Shown here in pieces: positions 7,693-10,622 of a stretch of 10,622 bases of DNA (its first letter is position 1; every line of letters starts with the position of its first letter). The translations under genes and the position numbers were made by a program. Source of the stretch: Rhodospirillaceae bacterium (lineage in GTDB: Bacteria > Pseudomonadota > Alphaproteobacteria > Rhodospirillales > Magnetovibrionaceae). The stretch lies in NCBI GenBank assembly GCA_002401565.1, contig NVTL01000003.1, forward strand, positions 8,118 to 18,739, in the 5' to 3' direction. The notes under the pieces were generated by a model. That model ran no database searches, was not told the DNA's origin, and saw only the letters and a program-made list of their open reading frames with translations.

Positions 7693-8600
7693 TAGAAATA
7701 CCCCTCTTGTTTTTTCTTTTCCATCGATCCGCTTTGATCGCTGTCGATCATGCGGCCTTGGCGTTCGGACGTGCGCGTTAACAACATTTCCTGAATAATA
7801 TCCGGCAAGGTATCAGCGGTCGATTCAACAGCCCCCGTCAACGGATAACAACCCAAGGTGCGAAACCGCACAGATTTCATTTGGGGGACTTCGCCGGGTT
7901 CCAACGGCAATCGATCATCATCAACCATAATCAAAACACCATCGCGTTCAACGACAGGACGCTGGGCCGCCAAATACAAGGGCACAATCGGAATGTCTTC
8001 TAAATAAATATATTGCCAGACGTCCAATTCGGTCCAGTTGGAAATTGGAAATGCGCGAATGCTTTCGCCTTTTTTAAGGCGCGCATTATACAAATCCCAC
8101 AATTCAGGCCGTTGGTTTTTCGGGTCCCAGCGGTGATTTTCGGTGCGGAAGGAAAAAATACGTTCTTTGGCACGGGATTTTTCTTCGTCCCGGCGGGCAC
8201 CGCCAAAAGCCGCATCAAATCCATATTTATCCAAGGCCTGTTTTAAGCCCTCGGTTTTCATAATGTCGGTATACAGCGCCGATCCATGGGTGAACGGATT
8301 GACGTTTTTATCGATGCCGTCTTGATTGGAATGCACCAACAATTCAAAGCCATATTCTTTTACAATGCGATCACGAAAGGCGATCATTTCCTTAAATTTC
8401 CATGTGGTGTCCACATGCAATAACGGAAACGGAGGCTTGCTTGGAAAAAAAGCTTTGCGGGCCAAATGCAACATCACCGCAGAATCTTTACCAACCGAAT
8501 ACAGCATCACCGGGTTTTCAAACGCGGCGACGACTTCACGCATGATGTGAATGCTTTGTGCTTCTAATTGGCGCAGGTGGGTTAATCGATCTGGGGTCAT
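7692..8600 (-). CDS. cysD: Sulfate adenylyltransferase subunit 2 (CysD)
   Basis: A 302-residue ATP sulfurylase small subunit, the same length as E. coli CysD. The N-terminus ([20 protein letters not shown]) aligns in register with characterised CysD proteins. The PP-loop [10 protein letters not shown] is at 35-44, [10 protein letters not shown] follows at about 60-69, and [15 protein letters not shown] and [12 protein letters not shown] lie further on. With CysN it makes APS from ATP and sulfate. I chose the ATG at 8600 because the family begins here. A TTG in frame at 8624 would add eight residues, and neither start has a strong ribosome binding site: GAAG sits about 20 bases before the ATG and about 5 before the TTG. 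It is the first gene of a cysD-cysNC operon, separated by 134 bp from the upstream minus-strand gene. Confidence 0.96.
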   Translation of the reverse strand: MTPDRLTHLRQLEAQSIHIMREVVAAFENPVMLYSVGKDSAVMLHLARKAFFPSKPPFPLLHVDTTWKFKEMIAFRDRIVKEYGFELLVHSNQDGIDKNVNPFTHGSALYTDIMKTEGLKQALDKYGFDAAFGGARRDEEKSRAKERIFSFRTENHRWDPKNQRPELWDLYNARLKKGESIRAFPISNWTELDVWQYIYLEDIPIVPLYLAAQRPVVERDGVLIMVDDDRLPLEPGEVPQMKSVRFRTLGCYPLTGAVESTADTLPDIIQEMLLTRTSERQGRMIDSDQSGSMEKKKQEGYF

Positions 8601-8734
8601 ATTGGGGTCACGGGCTTTCTTCAAAGTTGCTTCATCAAGGTATACTTAACACCTAATCTAGCACGAGCGGAAACGCAACACTTATTTATCATAAAATTGT
8701 GTTAAAATAAATTATTATACACAATTATTTGGTA
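8601..8734 (-). promoter_or_regulatory. Likely cysD promoter region with inverted repeat
   Basis: A 134-bp AT-rich gap upstream of cysD. Read on the minus strand, a perfect TATAAT (complement of 8714-8719) could be a -10 box. No good -35 hexamer lies 16-18 bases above it, so an activator may be needed. An 8-bp inverted repeat, AATTGTGT (8695-8702) with ACACAATT (8719-8726), brackets the TATAAT and the expected start of transcription, which is a plausible operator layout. The repeat is too AT-rich to be a convincing terminator for the upstream gene. All of this is pattern-based. Confidence 0.4.
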
Positions 8735-9541
8735 TTACTTAGAAGGTGCAGGGAAAAAATCAAGGCTATCCCCGCGCAACCAACTGACCGTCAAACCTGC
8801 GAATTCATAAACGGCCCCGCCAAACATGGATAAATCTCCGGGCCACGATAAGGCAAAGGCGGACGTGTTTTTAGGTGCCGTTAAATAATCAACAGGATAG
8901 GCCTGTATGTTCCATCCCGCCGTTTGAAACAGGCCCATGGCCCGAGGCATATGGCGGGCAGATGTCACCAGCAACCAGTTTTGATTGTCAGGTTTTAAAA
9001 GCGTGAAGGTATTTTTTGCACTCTCAACTGTGTTGCGCGCTTGGCCTTCAAACACCACACGTTCAACATCCAAGCCCATTTCCGAAAAAAATTGACGCGT
9101 GATTTTAGCTTCCGTTGGGCCTTTACCCGACAGCAGCCCAATGCCCCCGGTGAACACCAGTTGTGCATGAGGATACAGGCGGGCGAGTTTAACAAATTCT
9201 GTCAGACGTTCCGCATTGCCCTGCAGCACCACTTGGTCACGGGCCGCGCTCAAAAGCGTATTTGTTGATCCGCCCAAAACGATAATGCCGTCAATTTTTT
9301 TGCCTGCCAAAGTCGGCTGCGAAAAGCGATCTTCTAAGGTATTCAGCAAAATGTGCCCCGTTGGCAGAATCGCAAAGGCAATATGAAACAGCAGAGCCGC
9401 CCCCAAGACTTTCTTTCCAAGCCGCTCTCTTCTCGAAAACAGTAAAACAAAGCCAAAAAAAAGCGCCGTAATAAATAACACATACGGCGACATCATCAGC
9501 TTGGCTAATTTAGTAAAAAGAAAATAAAGATCTGCGTCCAT
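8735..9541 (-). CDS. DUF218 (YdcF/ElyC/SanA-like) membrane-anchored envelope protein
   Basis: A 268-residue protein with two N-terminal membrane segments (about 11-30 and 39-58) followed by a DUF218 domain. IDGIIVLGG starts the domain, LVFTGG follows, then FEGQARNTVESAKNT and LLVTSARHMPRA, the acidic, Asn and His landmarks of the family. Length and topology resemble E. coli ElyC (about 259 residues), which affects cell-envelope integrity and undecaprenyl-linked glycan supply. The biochemical activity of DUF218 proteins is not settled. I chose the ATG at 9541 because GAGG (complement of 9547-9550) lies 5 bases before it. A TTG at 9562 would add seven residues. The gene follows the SIS-domain isomerase gene by 36 bases, so they are probably co-transcribed, and the context points to a role in surface glycan or lipid-carrier metabolism. 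Confidence 0.86.
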   Translation of the reverse strand: MDADLYFLFTKLAKLMMSPYVLFITALFFGFVLLFSRRERLGKKVLGAALLFHIAFAILPTGHILLNTLEDRFSQPTLAGKKIDGIIVLGGSTNTLLSAARDQVVLQGNAERLTEFVKLARLYPHAQLVFTGGIGLLSGKGPTEAKITRQFFSEMGLDVERVVFEGQARNTVESAKNTFTLLKPDNQNWLLVTSARHMPRAMGLFQTAGWNIQAYPVDYLTAPKNTSAFALSWPGDLSMFGGAVYEFAGLTVSWLRGDSLDFFPAPSK

Positions 9542-9577
9542 CTTGGCCTCAGTAATTTTCAAATAATAACGGCGGTT

Positions 9578-10150
9578 TTAACAGGCATCTTCTTCTAAAG
9601 CAGCGCACAGCATATGCCCCAAAGTGATATGCATTTCTTGAATACGTGCAGTTTCATCCGAAGGCACGATCAGGCATAAATCACAACATTGACCCAACTG
9701 ACCGCCATCGCGGCCGCCAAGCCCAACAGTTTTGGCCCCTATCGTTTGAGCCGCTTGCAAACCTTTAAGCACATTTAAACTGGTGCCCGACGTGCTGATG
9801 CCAACAACAAGATCATCTTTGTTGCACAGGGCTTCGACTTGACGCGAAAACATAAGATCAAGCCCCCAATCATTGCAGATCGCCGTTAAGGTCGAAGTAT
9901 CCGTGGTCAAAGCGATGGCCGCAATTGCGGGGCGTTCTTTGACAAAACGAACGGTCAATTCCGTCGCCAGATGTTGAGCATCCGAAGCACTTCCGCCATT
10001 GCCAAAAAAGAGGATCTTGCCCCCCTTTTTCAAAGTCGCCCGGCACAGTTCAACCCATTTAACAAAGTCATCTTCTAAAGCAGCACGCGTAGTGCGCACA
10101 ACGGCTTCATGACGATCAAATGTATCTGAGTATAATGCTTTTAGGTCCAT
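9578..10150 (-). CDS. gmhA: GmhA-type phosphoheptose isomerase (SIS domain)
   Basis: A 190-residue SIS-domain protein, the usual GmhA length. [13 protein letters not shown] (48-60), ISTSGTS (118-124) and [12 protein letters not shown] (169-180) are present. His60, Glu64, Gln171 and His179 fall where E. coli GmhA has its zinc ligands (61, 65, 172, 180). The enzyme converts sedoheptulose 7-phosphate to D-glycero-manno-heptose 7-phosphate, the first step towards ADP- or GDP-heptose for LPS core or heptose-containing glycans. An ATG at 10210 would add 20 unconserved residues and overlap the RmlC-like gene by 38 bases. The ATG at 10150 has GAGAAG (complement of 10160-10165) 9 bases upstream, leaves a 22-base gap, and begins as family members do ([11 protein letters not shown]), so I prefer it. 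DiaA, a related SIS protein that binds DnaA, is a less likely alternative given the neighbours. Confidence 0.9.
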   Translation of the reverse strand: MDLKALYSDTFDRHEAVVRTTRAALEDDFVKWVELCRATLKKGGKILFFGNGGSASDAQHLATELTVRFVKERPAIAAIALTTDTSTLTAICNDWGLDLMFSRQVEALCNKDDLVVGISTSGTSLNVLKGLQAAQTIGAKTVGLGGRDGGQLGQCCDLCLIVPSDETARIQEMHITLGHMLCAALEEDAC

Positions 10151-10172
10151 GAAAACTTGCTTCTCTGTACTA

Positions 10173-10622
10173 TTATCGCACCCAATCTGGGTATTTTTCA
10201 TCGCGTTCATTCATTGTAACGGGCTGCAGGGGCCATTCAATACCAAATGCTGCATCGTTCCAACGCACACCGCGGGCAAGATCAGCAACAAAGGTTTCGC
10301 CCATCAGGTAATTCACGTCGGTATTGTCTTGCAACGTAATAAAACCATGCGCGCAGCCGGGTGGCACGTACAGGCCTTTGCGGTTGTCGGCACTTAAGAC
10401 TTCACCGAACCACTGACAATAAGTCGCAGACTCTTTGCGAAGATCAACGACAACATCAAAAATTGAGCCCCGTGTACACGTGACAATTTTTTTATCCGGA
10501 TAAGGATCGTCTTGGTAATGAAGTCCGCGCAGAGTGCCTTTGTGCTTGTTGCCCGATACATTGGTTTGCAGTAAATCAATGTCAACGCCCGCATCTTTGA
10601 ATTCTTGTTGGCAATAGGTGCG
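10173..10622 (-). CDS. rmlC: dTDP-4-dehydrorhamnose 3,5-epimerase (RmlC-type cupin), 5' end cut by the window edge
   Basis: The last 149 codons are visible and the frame is open to the right edge. Full-length proteins are about 180-190 residues, so roughly the first 35 are missing. GTLRGLHYQ, carrying the catalytic His, is the signature of the family. [10 protein letters not shown], the [10 protein letters not shown] segment of the cupin barrel, and RGVRWND...GIEWP near the C-terminus follow in the expected order. The enzyme epimerises dTDP-4-keto-6-deoxyglucose at C3 and C5 on the way to dTDP-L-rhamnose. Single-epimerising relatives (C3 or C5 only) look alike, and rmlA, rmlB and rmlD are not in the window, so the final sugar is uncertain. 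The gmhA start lies 22 bases downstream, suggesting one transcript. Confidence 0.93.
   Translation of the reverse strand, partial: RTYCQQEFKDAGVDIDLLQTNVSGNKHKGTLRGLHYQDDPYPDKKIVTCTRGSIFDVVVDLRKESATYCQWFGEVLSADNRKGLYVPPGCAHGFITLQDNTDVNYLMGETFVADLARGVRWNDAAFGIEWPLQPVTMNERDEKYPDWVR

Noticed and set aside
6183..8550. Many 60-124 codon open frames on both strands across cysNC and cysD
   Set aside because: All lie within or opposite the two strongly supported enzymes and show low-complexity, shadow-like composition with no recognisable motifs.
8601..8624. TTG start for CysD at 8624
   Set aside because: The ATG at 8600 gives the exact E. coli CysD length and N-terminal alignment. The TTG cannot be fully excluded, because GAAG lies about 5 bases before it.
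10151..10210. N-terminal extension of the GmhA-like protein from the ATG at 10210
   Set aside because: It overlaps the upstream epimerase gene by 38 bases, and the extra residues are not typical of the family. The internal ATG at 10150 has a ribosome binding site and the usual GmhA N-terminus.
10394..10594. A 66-codon minus-strand frame that could suggest a frameshift in the RmlC-like gene
   Set aside because: Direct translation of the RmlC frame from 10173 to the window edge is open without interruption and contains GTLRGLHYQ. The 66-codon frame is a shadow, so the epimerase is not frameshifted.

Overview
The window is an 10.6 kb piece of a surface-polysaccharide (LPS O-antigen, capsule or exopolysaccharide) locus from a Gram-negative bacterium. 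The protein sequences and the fused CysN/CysC enzyme look alphaproteobacterial, perhaps Rhodospirillales-like. This placement is a judgement from family resemblance, because no rRNA or tRNA is present to anchor it. Base composition looks intermediate, and every gene is intact apart from the two cut by the window edges.

Layout. (1) Positions 1-1046, minus strand: the N-terminal part of a glutamine-hydrolysing asparagine synthase-like amidotransferase, cut by the left edge. (2) Positions 1047-1205: a divergent promoter region. (3) Positions 1206-5783, plus strand: an O-antigen ligase/polymerase-type membrane protein, a 194-bp gap rich in inverted repeats, then a tight run of a GalE-type epimerase, a DUF616 putative glycosyltransferase, a HAD phosphatase and a TylF-type methyltransferase. 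The first three of that run are joined by 4-nt ATGA overlaps. (4) Positions 5788-8600, minus strand and convergent with the previous block: cysN/cysC fusion and cysD, which make PAPS. (5) Positions 8735-10622, minus strand: a DUF218 (ElyC/SanA-like) envelope protein, a GmhA-type sedoheptulose-7-phosphate isomerase, and the C-terminal part of an RmlC-type dTDP-sugar 3,5-epimerase cut by the right edge.

How the genes fit together. GalE, RmlC and GmhA supply or interconvert sugar precursors (UDP-hexoses, dTDP-6-deoxyhexoses, heptose phosphate). AsnB may amidate a sugar acid. The DUF616 protein is a candidate sugar transferase, TylF a candidate sugar O-methyltransferase and HAD a candidate sugar-phosphate phosphatase. 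The Wzy_C-domain protein would polymerise or ligate the finished glycan in the periplasm. CysD/CysNC inside this neighbourhood suggests PAPS supply for glycan sulfation, although no sulfotransferase lies in the window.

No mobile element, CRISPR array, tRNA or rRNA was seen. The least explained sequence is the nested inverted-repeat element at about 2456-2591, ahead of galE. The most interesting protein group is the epimerase/DUF616/HAD/TylF cassette.
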